In this document: positions 24,375 to 33,170 of the stretch, one piece after another | Layout: every line of letters begins with the position of its first letter | Position numbering within the stretch: the first letter of the stretch is position 1 | Source of the DNA: Chloracidobacterium sp. CP2_5A | Lineage (GTDB): Bacteria; Acidobacteriota; Blastocatellia; Chloracidobacteriales; Chloracidobacteriaceae | Length of the DNA: 50,948 bases | Direction: 5' to 3' | Assembly (NCBI GenBank): GCA_002254845.1 | Contig: NKPT01000020.1 | Location: 1 to 50,948 of the forward strand | The notes under the pieces: model-generated | What the model saw: the letters and a program-made list of their open reading frames with translations, nothing else | Told to the model about the DNA's origin: nothing | The model's database searches: none | Position numbers and translations under genes: made by a program

Positions 24375-25829
24375 TCACCAGCGCCCCAGCGCCTTCCACC
24401 AGAGGGCGCCAACCGCGAGCCAGACGACCAGATTGACCAGCGAGGCGAGCAGCCCCAGCCGCCACCACGCGCGTTGGCTGACATACCCGGGGGCGAAGTA
24501 AATCGGCGCGGGCGTTGTGCCATAGTGCGTCAACCCAGCGCACAGGTTGGAGGCGTAGGCCAGAACAAGCGCCCCTAGCAGGGGCGGCGTCCCGGCCGCC
24601 AGCAAGACGACGAGAAACGGCGCGTACATCGCCGTCGCATGCGCGGTGATGCTTGCAAAGGCGTAGTGGGCGTAAAAGTAAGCGGCGACCAGCGCCAGTC
24701 CGGCGACGGGCCAGGACCAGCCGGACGCCTGGCCGGCCACGACTTGCGCGAACCGCTCGGTCAGCCCTGTCTCGCCAAGGGCTTCCGCCAAGCGAACCAG
24801 CCCGCCGTACCAGAGAAAGACGTCCCAGGCGAATCGCTCGCCCGTCACGTCTTCCCAACTTAGCGCGCCGGTCAGCAACAACGCGCCGACGCCAATCAGC
24901 GCCACGACGGCGTAGTTGAGCAAGCCTTCCAGCCCCAGGCTGCGCAGGAGCGCCGCCGCGCCGGGGACGGCGGGCGCGAGCCACAGCGCGATGACAAACA
25001 GAAACACGCCGGCCAGAACCCGCTCGTCTCGGCTGGCCGGGCCGAGCCGAGCGAGTTCGTCCTGCGCCAAGCGCGGCGCATCAGGCGTTTGCTTGATCTC
25101 CGGCGGGAACAGGCGGTAAAGCAGCGGCGGGACAATCGCCAGCGAGACGAGCGCCGGGACGATGCCGCCGATGAACCAGCCTCCGTAAGTCAAGTCCACA
25201 TTGGCGGTCGTCTTGGCTAGCTTGGCAATCAGGGCGTTCGATGCCTGTCCGGTGAGGAAGAGGGCGCAGGCGATGACTTCGCATTGATAGACCATCACGA
25301 CCAGAAACGCGCCCAGTCGCCGCGCCGTCGCTCCAGGGCGCGAGTCATAGGCCTCGGCGACGCTTTTCACAATCGGAAACAGCACGCCGCCCGCCCGCGC
25401 GCCATTCGACGGAATGGCGGCGGCAAGGACGACATCGGCGGCGACCAGCGCGTAGCCCAGCCCCAGCGTCCGGCCTCCGATAGCGCGGATGAACCAGAAG
25501 GCGAGTCGCCGCCCAAAGCCAGTGCGCGTCATGGCGCGCGCCATCAGGCAGGCGGCCAGCACGAGCCATACCGTGGGGTCGCCGTAACCGGCCAGCGCCG
25601 ATTTGGGCGGCAGCGCGCCGGTGACGGTCGCGGCGATAACGCCAAGCAGCACGACCAGTCCGCCCGGAGCCGGTTGCAGGATGAGTCCGGCGATGACGGC
25701 GGCGAAGACGCCTGCAAGCGGCCGCGCGTTAGCGGCCAAGTCGGCTGGGCACAGCGCCCAGGCCGCGCCGCCGCCGCTGAGCGTGACGGCCCAGCGCCAG
25801 GCTTTGGAGGCTTTGGGAAGCTGTGTCAT
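24375..25829 (-). CDS. DASS/CitT-family anion transporter
   Basis: Polytopic inner-membrane protein of 484 residues with about a dozen hydrophobic segments. It belongs to the divalent anion:sodium symporter/exchanger group that moves dicarboxylates, citrate or tartrate. Family marks are AIPSNGARAGGVLFPI (the first SNT-like loop), ALFLTGQASNALIAKLA (the second), and THYGTTPAPIYFAPGYV near the C-terminus. The substrate is not determined by sequence alone. In the first loop Gly replaces the usual Thr of SNT. It is divergent from the acyl-CoA dehydrogenase gene across 156 bases that contain a strong palindrome. Confidence 0.88.
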   Translation of the reverse strand: MTQLPKASKAWRWAVTLSGGGAAWALCPADLAANARPLAGVFAAVIAGLILQPAPGGLVVLLGVIAATVTGALPPKSALAGYGDPTVWLVLAACLMARAMTRTGFGRRLAFWFIRAIGGRTLGLGYALVAADVVLAAAIPSNGARAGGVLFPIVKSVAEAYDSRPGATARRLGAFLVVMVYQCEVIACALFLTGQASNALIAKLAKTTANVDLTYGGWFIGGIVPALVSLAIVPPLLYRLFPPEIKQTPDAPRLAQDELARLGPASRDERVLAGVFLFVIALWLAPAVPGAAALLRSLGLEGLLNYAVVALIGVGALLLTGALSWEDVTGERFAWDVFLWYGGLVRLAEALGETGLTERFAQVVAGQASGWSWPVAGLALVAAYFYAHYAFASITAHATAMYAPFLVVLLAAGTPPLLGALVLAYASNLCAGLTHYGTTPAPIYFAPGYVSQRAWWRLGLLASLVNLVVWLAVGALWWKALGRW

Positions 25830-25879
25830 GGAAGCGCGTCGGCGGGGCGCCGGCGGGATTGGCTTTGGCGATATTTTAG

Positions 25880-25903
25880 CTTATCCTTGGATAAGATTTT
25901 TTT
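25880..25903 (+). terminator. Stem-loop plus T7 in the transporter/dehydrogenase intergenic region
   Basis: CTTATCC-TT-GGATAAG (25880-25895) followed by a T7 run (25897-25903) has the form of a rho-independent terminator on the plus strand. No plus-strand gene lies upstream, so it would be either an attenuator in the leader of the dehydrogenase gene or an operator between divergent genes. Confidence 0.4.
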
Positions 25904-25985
25904 ATAGAGCTGAGTCTGTGTGAGGCGACTTGGCTGAGCGTCCGCATATTTTTCCGCCGCTTGACGGCAGCAAGGAGCAGCACTG

Positions 25986-27140
25986 ATGAGCCTGATGCAC
26001 ATTGACCTCACCGAAGAGCAGAGCCGAATCAAGTTTTCCGTCCGCGAGTTCGCCGAAGCGGAGATCGCGCCCTACGTGATGACGTGGGACGAGCCGCAGC
26101 AGTTTCCGCTTGAGCTTCAGCCCAAGCTGGCTGAAATGGGGCTGATGGGCGTTATTTTCCCTGAAGCTTATGGCGGCGCGGGGCTGGGGTATGTGGAATA
26201 CGCCACCATCGTCGAGGAGTTAGCGCGGGTCGATCCGTCGGTGGCGCTGGGGGTCGCCGCCCACAACTCGCTGGGAACGAATCATATTTTCACGGCGGGC
26301 ACGGCCGCGCAGCGCGAGACATTCGTCACGCCGCTGGCGCGCGGCGAAAAGCTTGGCGCGTGGGCGCTGACCGAGCCCGGTTCCGGCAGCGACGCGGCGG
26401 GGTTGGCCACGACGGCCGTTCGGCGGAACGGCCACTACATTCTCAACGGCAATAAGAACTTTATCACGCACGCCAGCTACGCCGACACCTGCGTGGTCCT
26501 GGCCAAAACGGACCGGTCAAAAGGAACGCACGGCATTTCGGCGTTCATCGTGCCGACCGACACGCCGGGCTTTGTGCGCGGCAAGAAGGAAAACAAGCTG
26601 GGCATGCGCGCCTCCGACACGGCGAGCCTGGCCTTTGTGGATATGAAAGTGCCCGCTGAGAACCTGCTCGGCAAGGAAAACGAGGGGTTTGTGGATGCGC
26701 TCAAAATTCTCGACGGCGGGCGCATTTCGATTGCAGCCCTCTCGGTCGGCATCGCGCAGGGCGCGTATGAGTCGGCGCTGCGCTATGCCAAGGAGCGGCA
26801 TTCGTTTGGGCGTCCAATTGCCGAGTTTCAAGCCATTCAGTGGAAGCTGGCCGATATGGCGACGCAGATTGAGGCGGCGCGGCTGCTGACGTGGCGGGCG
26901 GCGGCAATGAAGGACGCCGGCCGGCGCACGACGCGCGAATCAGCGATGGCGAAGCTTTACGCTTCGGAAGTCGCCGTCAAGGTCGCCGAGGAAGCTATTC
27001 AGATTCACGGCGGCTACGGCTACACGAAGGACTATCCGGCGGAGAAGTTCTGGCGCGACGCCAAGCTCTGCACGATTGGCGAAGGCACGTCGGAAATCCA
27101 GCGGCTTGTCATCGCGCGCGAGATTTTACGGCATCACTGA
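25986..27140 (+). CDS. Acyl-CoA dehydrogenase
   Basis: FAD flavoprotein of 384 residues, the usual length of short/medium-chain or butyryl-CoA dehydrogenases. It oxidises acyl-CoA to trans-2-enoyl-CoA and passes electrons to ETF. Signatures are [15 protein letters not shown] and [11 protein letters not shown] in the substrate and FAD regions, and [17 protein letters not shown] in the C-terminal domain. The catalytic base is Glu366 in [16 protein letters not shown] lies eight bases before the ATG. It is divergent from a DASS transporter and convergent with thiE, with three bases between the two stop codons. It may degrade branched-chain or fatty acyl groups, which would fit the fused E1 2 kb away, but that link is inferred. 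Confidence 0.95.
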   Translation: MSLMHIDLTEEQSRIKFSVREFAEAEIAPYVMTWDEPQQFPLELQPKLAEMGLMGVIFPEAYGGAGLGYVEYATIVEELARVDPSVALGVAAHNSLGTNHIFTAGTAAQRETFVTPLARGEKLGAWALTEPGSGSDAAGLATTAVRRNGHYILNGNKNFITHASYADTCVVLAKTDRSKGTHGISAFIVPTDTPGFVRGKKENKLGMRASDTASLAFVDMKVPAENLLGKENEGFVDALKILDGGRISIAALSVGIAQGAYESALRYAKERHSFGRPIAEFQAIQWKLADMATQIEAARLLTWRAAAMKDAGRRTTRESAMAKLYASEVAVKVAEEAIQIHGGYGYTKDYPAEKFWRDAKLCTIGEGTSEIQRLVIAREILRHH

Positions 27141-27143
27141 CCG

Positions 27144-27779
27144 TCATCCGGGAGCGCGGGCGGGCAAGCCGCTCGCGCTCGCCCCCTGCTCAAGCGAAAA
27201 CAGCTCGGCAAAGGCGCGAATGGCCGCGAAGCCAATCGCGCCCGCCTCAACCGCCAGCCGAGCGTTGTCATCCGTGACGCCGCCCAAGGCAAACAGCGGC
27301 AGGCTGGTTGCGCGAGCTAGCGCCGCGAAGGCGGCCAGCCCCAGGACGGGCTTATCCCCCGAAGGAAACACGGGGCCGCACGCCGCGAAGTCGGCGAAGC
27401 CCTCGGCCTCTGCAATCTCGGCCCGGTTGTGCGTCGAAACGGCGATGAGGAAATCCTTTGGAACGCAGCGCCGGACGACCGCCGCCGACAGCGAGCGCGT
27501 CGTCAGATGGACGCCATGCGCGCCAGCCGCCAAAGCCGCGTCAAAGCGATCATTGACCAGCAGCCGCGTCCGCGAGCCAGCTAGCGCCGCGACCATGGCG
27601 ACCGCCATCGCCGTCAGCCGCCGCGTCGAAAGGTCTTTTTCGCGCAGTTGGACGTAGTCAATGCCGCGTTCAGCCGCGAAGCGGGCGAGCGCGACCAGTC
27701 GCTGTCGGGCGACATTTTCATCGAAGGTCTCGCCCGCCCGGAAGAGGCGGCGGCGGTCGGTGATCAGGTAGCGTTGCAT
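27144..27779 (-). CDS. thiE: Thiamine phosphate synthase ThiE
   Basis: TIM-barrel enzyme of about 211 residues that joins hydroxymethylpyrimidine pyrophosphate to thiazole phosphate. Family marks are MQRYLITDRR at the start, DYVQLREKDLS (pyrophosphate-binding Lys), LLVNDRFDAALAAGAHGVHL, and FALGGVTDDNARL near the end. The FAACGPVFPSGDKP loop differs from the usual GPIFPTxTK, so a TenI-like variant is possible. The frame extends to 27968, but ATG 27779 is where homology-like sequence begins and GAGGG lies upstream. A 10-bp stem-loop (27788-27815) abuts this ribosome-binding site. The 227 bases upstream hold no other gene that I can support. No TPP riboswitch consensus was seen. Confidence 0.85.
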   Translation of the reverse strand: MQRYLITDRRRLFRAGETFDENVARQRLVALARFAAERGIDYVQLREKDLSTRRLTAMAVAMVAALAGSRTRLLVNDRFDAALAAGAHGVHLTTRSLSAAVVRRCVPKDFLIAVSTHNRAEIAEAEGFADFAACGPVFPSGDKPVLGLAAFAALARATSLPLFALGGVTDDNARLAVEAGAIGFAAIRAFAELFSLEQGASASGLPARAPG

Positions 27780-27787
27780 ATCGCCCT

Positions 27788-27815
27788 CGCTTGGGTCGCG
27801 GAAGAGACTCAAGCG
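27788..27815 (-). promoter_or_regulatory. thiE: Stem-loop abutting the thiE ribosome-binding site
   Basis: CGCTTGGGTC (27788-27797) pairs with GACTCAAGCG (27806-27815), ten pairs with one G-U and an 8-base loop. On the thiE strand the stem ends directly at GAGGG, eight bases before the ATG. It lacks TPP-riboswitch sequence, so any control of thiE here would use another mechanism. Confidence 0.35.
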
Positions 27816-28006
27816 AGACGATCTCGCCGGCCTCGCCCGCGGTAGGCTGATCGGTCGCGCGACGCGTCCTGACGACCGGGTTGGCAATGGGTTAGCAATT
27901 TCGAGCGCCGCCAATGGCGTCCCCAATGCCATCCGCGTCGGCGACGCGTTCGGCTGTGACGAAGTCAATCAGCGGCGCGCCGGACGCTCCGCGCTCATCA
28001 TCCGCG

Positions 28007-29227
28007 TTAGTCAAAGGCGTGCATCAGCAGCCCCGACCGAAGCTTTGGCTCAAACCACGTGGACTTCGGCGGCATGACCGCGCCTTGGTCCGAAACTGCG
28101 AAAAGCGCGTCCAGCGAGGTCGGATAAAGCGAAAACGCGACTGCGGCCTGACCGCGATTGACGCGCTGCTCCAGCTCGCCCGTTCCCCGAATGCCGCCGA
28201 CAAAATCCAGCCGCTTATCTGTTCGGGGATCGGCGATGCCCAAAAGCGGCGCCAACGCCTGAGTTTGGAGGCGACTGACATCAAGCCGCGCCAATGCGTC
28301 GTCGTCTTCCGCCGGACGAAACCGAAAGCTGTGCCAGTCGCCGGCGCAGTACACTGAAAAATCGCCTTCCGCGACCGGCGTCGGCGCGGCCGGGATGGTT
28401 TCAAACCGTTCTCGCAGCGCTTCCAGCAGGGTTTCCGGCGTGTAGCCGTTCAAGTCGCTGACCACGCGGTTGTAGGGCAGAATCCGAAGCTGTCCGGCTG
28501 GGAAAAGGACTGCCAGGAAAAAGTTATATGGCGCGTCGTCCGCCGGGTTGGCCTCCTGAGCGCGCAAGATCGCCCGCGCGCGGCTCGCGCTTGCCGAGCG
28601 ATGATGTCCATCGGCGATGTAAAGCGTCGGCACATCGGCAAAGGCGGCGCTTACCGGGACGGCGTCCGGCATCCGCCAAACCGTGTGCCGGATGCCGTCC
28701 GGGGCGACAAAGTCATAGAGCGGCGGCGCGGCGCAAGCCTCCGCCATGAGCGCGTCCAGCGGGGGCGCGTCGCGGTACGCCAGAAAAACCGGCTCGACGT
28801 GAGCGCGCAGGGCCAGCGCGTGGCGCGTCCGGTCGTCTTCCTTGTCGGGGCGCGTTTTTTCGTGCTTGCGAATGATGCCGCGGTCGTAGTCGTCCACCGC
28901 GCACGCGCCAACGATGCCGGTCTGGGCGCGGCCATCCATGACGAGCCGGTAGACGAAAAAGCTCGCTTCGGCATCCCTGACCAGCGGCGCTTCCCGGATG
29001 AGCCGCGCAAGGCTGGCCCGCGCCTTTTCGTACTGAAGGTTGGCATCCGGCGGGGTGTCGTCCGGCAAATCAATGTCGGGGCGAGTGACGTGCAACAGAC
29101 TGTACGGGTTGCCGGCGGCGAGCGCGCGGGCTTCGGCAATGTTGACAACATCATAGGGCACCGCCGCCACCGCCGCGACTTGGGCGGCTGCGGGACGGAG
29201 CGCGCGAAATGGGCGAACAACAGCCAT
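28007..29227 (-). CDS. DUF1015 family protein
   Basis: Conserved cytoplasmic protein of 406 residues, the usual length for DUF1015, whose function is not established. Typical family segments are seen: VRPFRALRPAAAQ and VAAVPYDVVNIAEARALAAGNP at the start, IRKHEKTRPDKEDDRTRH near residue 130, and LYIADGHHRSASASRA near 230 with a His-rich active-site-like loop. The C-terminus ends KLRSGLLMHAFD, as in other members. The ATG lies 51 bases after the class C26 hydrolase gene, and two perfect palindromes sit in that gap. Confidence 0.9.
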   Translation of the reverse strand: MAVVRPFRALRPAAAQVAAVAAVPYDVVNIAEARALAAGNPYSLLHVTRPDIDLPDDTPPDANLQYEKARASLARLIREAPLVRDAEASFFVYRLVMDGRAQTGIVGACAVDDYDRGIIRKHEKTRPDKEDDRTRHALALRAHVEPVFLAYRDAPPLDALMAEACAAPPLYDFVAPDGIRHTVWRMPDAVPVSAAFADVPTLYIADGHHRSASASRARAILRAQEANPADDAPYNFFLAVLFPAGQLRILPYNRVVSDLNGYTPETLLEALRERFETIPAAPTPVAEGDFSVYCAGDWHSFRFRPAEDDDALARLDVSRLQTQALAPLLGIADPRTDKRLDFVGGIRGTGELEQRVNRGQAAVAFSLYPTSLDALFAVSDQGAVMPPKSTWFEPKLRSGLLMHAFD

Positions 29228-29231
29228 GCGT

Positions 29232-29256
29232 GAGAGCTCTCGCGGAAAATTTTCCG
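29232..29256. repeat. Two adjacent perfect palindromes before the DUF1015 gene
   Basis: GAGAGCTCTC (29232-29241) and CGGAAAATTTTCCG (29243-29256) lie one base apart in the 51-base gap between the C26 hydrolase and DUF1015 genes. On the coding strand GAGAG could act as the ribosome-binding site, nine bases before the ATG, and would be hidden if the first palindrome folds. Confidence 0.45.
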
Positions 29257-29278
29257 AAAAATGGTTAGGGCTTGGGGC

Positions 29279-30031
29279 TCACTCCAGCGGCGGCCGCTGC
29301 CGATGCAGGGCGGCCTCGGCGACAAAATGCTTGAACAGAGCTTGCGAAAAGGGATCGTGGTCGGCGTTGATTTCCGGGTGCCACTGGACGCCCAGCGCGA
29401 AGTGATCCGGGCGCGTCCCCGCGACGGCTTCAATCACGCCATCGGCCGCCCAGGCAATCGGGCGCAGGTCGCGGCCAAGCTCGTCTATGCCCTGATGATG
29501 GTGACTGTTGACGCGCGCGGCGACGCCGCCCGCCAGCTTCGCCAGCAGGCTGTCTCGGTCAATCTGGATGCCATGCGCGACGCGGCGAAACGACCCGCGC
29601 TGTTGGTGCTGCATGACGTTCTCGACCTGCGAGGGCAGGTCCTGAAAGAGCGTCCCGCCGCGATGGACATTGAGGATCTGCATCCCGTAGCAAATGGCGA
29701 GCAGCGGAAGCCGCTTGGCGTCGGCGAGCTCGAGCAGGCGGGCGTCGGTTTCGTCGCGCTCCGGGTGAACGGGCCCCAGCGCGACGTGCGGCGCTTGGCC
29801 ATAGCGGGCCGGATCAACGTCGCCGGGATTGCCGGTCAAGAGAAGGCCGTCAAGCGCGTTGACGATGGTTTCCAGGTAGCCCGGCTCGGCGATGAGCGGA
29901 ATGAGCAGCGGCGTGCCGCCCGCTTGCTGGATAGCCCGCGGATAGGTCGCGCGCAGATGATAGGTGTCATGATCCGGGTCAATGCGAACCGTCATGCCAA
30001 TCAGCGGGCGCTTCGTGTATGGTGTGGACAT
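29279..30031 (-). CDS. Class I glutamine amidotransferase-like hydrolase (peptidase C26, PuuD-like)
   Basis: Cytoplasmic hydrolase of about 250 residues related to gamma-glutamyl-GABA hydrolase PuuD, which cleaves gamma-glutamyl amides in putrescine degradation. The nucleophile is C114 in LLAICYGMQ, with the His-Glu pair in GVQWHPE (H218, E220) and the [12 protein letters not shown] loop near residue 68. Other puu genes are not nearby, so the substrate is open. The start at ATG 30031 gives the usual N-terminus ([11 protein letters not shown]). The gene is divergent from the FKBP gene, with 67 bases between starts. Confidence 0.88.
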   Translation of the reverse strand: MSTPYTKRPLIGMTVRIDPDHDTYHLRATYPRAIQQAGGTPLLIPLIAEPGYLETIVNALDGLLLTGNPGDVDPARYGQAPHVALGPVHPERDETDARLLELADAKRLPLLAICYGMQILNVHRGGTLFQDLPSQVENVMQHQQRGSFRRVAHGIQIDRDSLLAKLAGGVAARVNSHHHQGIDELGRDLRPIAWAADGVIEAVAGTRPDHFALGVQWHPEINADHDPFSQALFKHFVAEAALHRQRPPLE

Positions 30032-30098
30032 CGTAAGACCTTTTCGCGGACGCCGGCGAGCGTTCCCCGTCGCTGGGTCTAAAGCTTTTCGATACGCA

Positions 30099-30455
30099 AT
30101 GGTATCGAGCCTCAAGGATGACGACAACGTGGAAAAGCTTGCAATTGAAGACCTCCAGACTGGAGCCGGCGCGACCGCTGAAAAGGGCAACGTCGTCGCC
30201 GTGCACTACACCGGCTGGCTGCTGGATGGGACAAAGTTTGATAGCTCTCTGGATCGGCGGCAGCCGTTTGAGTTTACGCTGGGCTTGGGAGAAGTCATTC
30301 GCGGCTGGGATATGGGCGTCGCCGGCATGCAGGTTGGCGGCAAGCGGCGACTGACGATTCCGCCGGAACTCGCCTACGGCAGCCGCGGCATCGGGCCGAT
30401 TCCGCCCAACGCCACGCTGCGCTTCGAGGTTGAGTTGTTATCCGTCCGACCGTGA
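30099..30455 (+). CDS. FKBP-type peptidyl-prolyl cis-trans isomerase
   Basis: A minimal single-domain FKBP of 118 residues with no signal peptide, so probably cytoplasmic. Core family segments are [38 protein letters not shown] and [17 protein letters not shown], and the protein ends [16 protein letters not shown]. These hold the aromatic residues that line the proline pocket. The start is uncertain: ATG 30099 lacks a ribosome-binding site, while GTG 30129 has AAGGA about ten bases upstream and would give a 108-residue protein that begins at the fold. The next gene starts three bases after the stop. Confidence 0.93.
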   Translation: MVSSLKDDDNVEKLAIEDLQTGAGATAEKGNVVAVHYTGWLLDGTKFDSSLDRRQPFEFTLGLGEVIRGWDMGVAGMQVGGKRRLTIPPELAYGSRGIGPIPPNATLRFEVELLSVRP

Positions 30456-30458
30456 GCG

Positions 30459-31118
30459 ATGACGACCAAGGAGCTGGCGATTGTGCCAGGCCATGCCATT
30501 TGCCTTGCGCCGCATGCGCCGGACTTGACGGCGGACGCGGCCTGGGCGCTCCAACCCTATCAGCGCGGCGAAGGGGGTTGCTATCTAGCGCATATCGAGG
30601 CCGGCGTCCGTCTGGCCGCCGAGTCCGCCGGACGGTGGCTCATGTTCTCCGGCGGGCGGACGCAGGTCGCGCATCCGGCGCTGAGCGAAGCCGAAAGTTA
30701 CCGGCAAGTCGCACAGGCGCGAGCGTGGTGGCATTGCCCGGAGGTGGCCGAACGGGCGCTGACCGAGACGTTCGCGCGCGACTCTTATGAAAACCTGAGT
30801 TTCAGCCTGCATCGCTTTCACGACGCGCTTGGCGAGTGGCCCGCCCGGGTCTATGTCGTTGGATGGCGATTCAAGGAGCGACGCTTTCAGCTTCATGCCG
30901 ACGCGCTGGGCTGGCCGCCGAGCCGGTTTCGCTACGTCGGGGTCAACAATCCTTCGGACCTTGCGGCGGCATGGGGTGGGGAAGCCCAAACCCTACAGGC
31001 TTTTCTCGACGACCCCCGCGGGCTGAGCGGCGGGCTGGCGGCCAAGCGCGCCGCCCGCAATCCATTTGGCGACGCGCCGCCCGCCCGCTGGCAGACGAGC
31101 GATCAACCGTGGCGATGA
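30459..31118 (+). CDS. DUF218-like (YdcF/SanA fold) protein
   Basis: A 219-residue cytoplasmic protein. The pattern VPGHAICL at the start, MFSGGRTQ near residue 62, SEAESYRQVA near 76, RDSYENLSFSL near 107, and RVYVVGWRFKERRF near 129 matches the DUF218 layout (a strand, a GG loop, an E-A block, an N-S block and a C-terminal strand). Related proteins include ElyC, SanA and YdcF, whose reactions are poorly known. The ATG is three bases after the FKBP stop, so the two are probably co-translated. I am fairly sure of the fold but not the function. Confidence 0.65.
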   Translation: MTTKELAIVPGHAICLAPHAPDLTADAAWALQPYQRGEGGCYLAHIEAGVRLAAESAGRWLMFSGGRTQVAHPALSEAESYRQVAQARAWWHCPEVAERALTETFARDSYENLSFSLHRFHDALGEWPARVYVVGWRFKERRFQLHADALGWPPSRFRYVGVNNPSDLAAAWGGEAQTLQAFLDDPRGLSGGLAAKRAARNPFGDAPPARWQTSDQPWR

Positions 31119-31722
31119 CGATGAACCTGACGATGAACCATCCGGTTCAGTCTTTTAGACGTCTTCGCCGTGGCGAAGCGCCGCGCGCCGGCGGACGCGG
31201 GTTCGTCGCGCAGCCAGAGCGCTCGCTCTTCGAAACGCGGCAATCAAGCCGGGGGCGCGGCCCCTATCGCGACTGAGTCGCCTTCCTCCGCCCCTCCGTC
31301 GAGTTCTCCGTCGGGCCAGTCGATGAAGATGGAAACGGGCGCGCTTGCGGCGGACGGTTCTTTTACGCCACAGTCATCCATTCCAAGGTCAAAGCGAGCG
31401 GATCGTTTGCCGTCTAAACCTGTATGAAGTCGCCCCAAACGACCTTTACAGCGCCTACTGGCGCGTGGATGACGCGCCTGGCGACAGCATGGGGCGAATG
31501 GCTTGCGACATCCACGCGAAGCCACTTGCCGAGACGCATGTGCGGCGGGCGCGGCAGCCAAATGGGGTGCGCCTCGATTTCACGCTTATGCTTATGATTG
31601 CTGCCTCCAACCCTCTCTATCGGGGACTCTATCGAGTCGAGGCGGTCAAAAGCGGGCAAAGGATAGACTTCACTCGTTTCCGAAGCGAGTTAGGGGCTGA
31701 ATCGTTCAGACTAACAAGCTAA
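31115..31722 (+). pseudogene. Frame-disrupted hypothetical gene
   Basis: Coding-like sequence moves between frames. One frame from GTG 31170 gives a Ser/Pro/Ala-rich part, then SMKMETGALAADGSF, ending at a stop at 31427. A second frame would read FYATVIHSKVKASGSFAV across about 31363-31417. A third, from about 31400 to 31722, reads LNLYEVAPNDLYSAYWRV and continues to ESFRLTS. Together these look like one protein of about 180 residues broken by single-base shifts near 31363 and 31417. A separate ATG-rich start region (31115-31135) lies in yet another frame. I do not recognise the family. It could instead be two overlapping small genes, or sequencing error. Confidence 0.35.
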
Positions 31723-31734
31723 CAAGCCGGGTTA

Positions 31735-33108
31735 TTACAGCGGCTGGCGGGCCAAGTCCGACGACAGTTGCGGCGACGGAGCGACTTTTGTCACCCGCAC
31801 CCGGGCCACCCGACGGCGCTCAACCCGCTCGACGCGGTACTCATGACTTTGATACTGCACCACATCGCCTGGAGACAGCAGTCGCCCGGCCTGCGTCATC
31901 AAAAAGCCGGCCAGCGTGGCGTAATCGTCGGATTCGGGCAGATTCAGTCCAAACTTTCGATTGATTTCGCGAATGGCGATTGAGCCATCGAAGATCAGCG
32001 CGCCGTCCGGCTCGTGCCAGACCATGGCCTCCTCGTCGGTAATGTCATGCTCGTCGCGGATGTCGCCCACGAGCTGCTCGATGATGTCTTCAAGCGTCAC
32101 GATGCCTTCCACCGTGCCATGCTCGTCCACGACGACGCCAAGCGGCGACTGCGCCGCCCGAAGCTGGCGGAGCGCCTCTTCGAGGTGCGCCGTGTCGGGG
32201 ATAAATACTGGGCGGCGCAGCAGATCCGCCACCGACAGATCGTCCCCGCGCGCCAAGCGGCGAAGGATGTCTTTGGCATGAATAAACCCGACAATGTTGT
32301 CCGGGTGCGCTTCGTGAACCGGAAGTCGGGAATAGCCTGACTCGCACAGCGTATGCAGGATTTCATCCGAGGTCGCCGTCAGCGGCAGGCTAATGACTTC
32401 CGGGCGCGGCACCATGACCTCGCGGACGACCGTATCGCTGAAGTGAAAGACGTTGTGGATGAGCTCGCGCTCGTCGGCATTAAGGTGCCCGCTCTGGTGA
32501 GAAAGCGCGACCAGTTGCTGGATTTCTTCCTGCGTGTAGGCGGCGGCGTGGTGTCCGCCGCGCGCCGGGACGACGCCAAACAAGCGCACCACCTGTCCGC
32601 CGGCTCGATCCAGCAGCCAGATAAAAGGACGGAACGCGCGACAAAAAACGTCCAGCGGGAGCGCGACCGCGAGCGCCAGCCGCTCCGAGCGCGCCAGCGC
32701 CAGGGACTTGGGCGCTAGCTCGCCAAAAACAATGTGCAGCGTGGTAATGATGGCAAAGGCGACCGCTACCGCCAGGGCGTGCGTGGAAATAAACAGCCAC
32801 AGCGCGCCGGGGATCAGGGCGGCCAGCCAATACTCAAAAATGCGCGCAAAGGCCATTTCGCCAATCCATCCCAGGGCGAGACTGGATAGCGTGATGCCAA
32901 ACTGCGTCGCTGAAATGGTGCCGTCGAGGTCATCCATCAGCCGGAGCGCGGTCGCGGCCCGCCGACTGCCGCCCGCCGCCAGCGGCAGCAGGCGCGGACG
33001 TCGCGCGGCCACTAGGGCAAATTCCGCCGCCACAAAAAAAGCGTTTGCCGCCACGAGGAGCGCGACAGCAATCGCTTTGAGGACGACAATGGGAACGGAA
33101 TCGTCCAT
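31735..33108 (-). CDS. CorC/HlyC-family membrane protein (DUF21, CBS pair, CorC domain)
   Basis: Inner-membrane protein of 457 residues. Residues 1-190 are the DUF21/CNNM membrane domain with three or four hydrophobic segments, including AANAFFVAAEFALVAAR and GALWLFISTHALAVAVAFAI. Two CBS domains follow at about 215-335 (VMVPRPEVISLPL and GVVVDEHGTVEGIVTLEDII). A C-terminal CorC_HlyC domain comes last (VWHEPDGALIFDGSIAIREINRKF region). Relatives are magnesium or cobalt exporters, and some were once called hemolysins. The CBS pair likely senses nucleotides. It lies 62 bases after carD on the same strand and may be co-transcribed with it. Confidence 0.92.
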   Translation of the reverse strand: MDDSVPIVVLKAIAVALLVAANAFFVAAEFALVAARRPRLLPLAAGGSRRAATALRLMDDLDGTISATQFGITLSSLALGWIGEMAFARIFEYWLAALIPGALWLFISTHALAVAVAFAIITTLHIVFGELAPKSLALARSERLALAVALPLDVFCRAFRPFIWLLDRAGGQVVRLFGVVPARGGHHAAAYTQEEIQQLVALSHQSGHLNADERELIHNVFHFSDTVVREVMVPRPEVISLPLTATSDEILHTLCESGYSRLPVHEAHPDNIVGFIHAKDILRRLARGDDLSVADLLRRPVFIPDTAHLEEALRQLRAAQSPLGVVVDEHGTVEGIVTLEDIIEQLVGDIRDEHDITDEEAMVWHEPDGALIFDGSIAIREINRKFGLNLPESDDYATLAGFLMTQAGRLLSPGDVVQYQSHEYRVERVERRRVARVRVTKVAPSPQLSSDLARQPL

Positions 33109-33170
33109 CCCTGGCAGCCTGGATCAGCGGCAACGCCGAGCCGGCATCGCCGCAGGGGGAGGGGAAAGCG

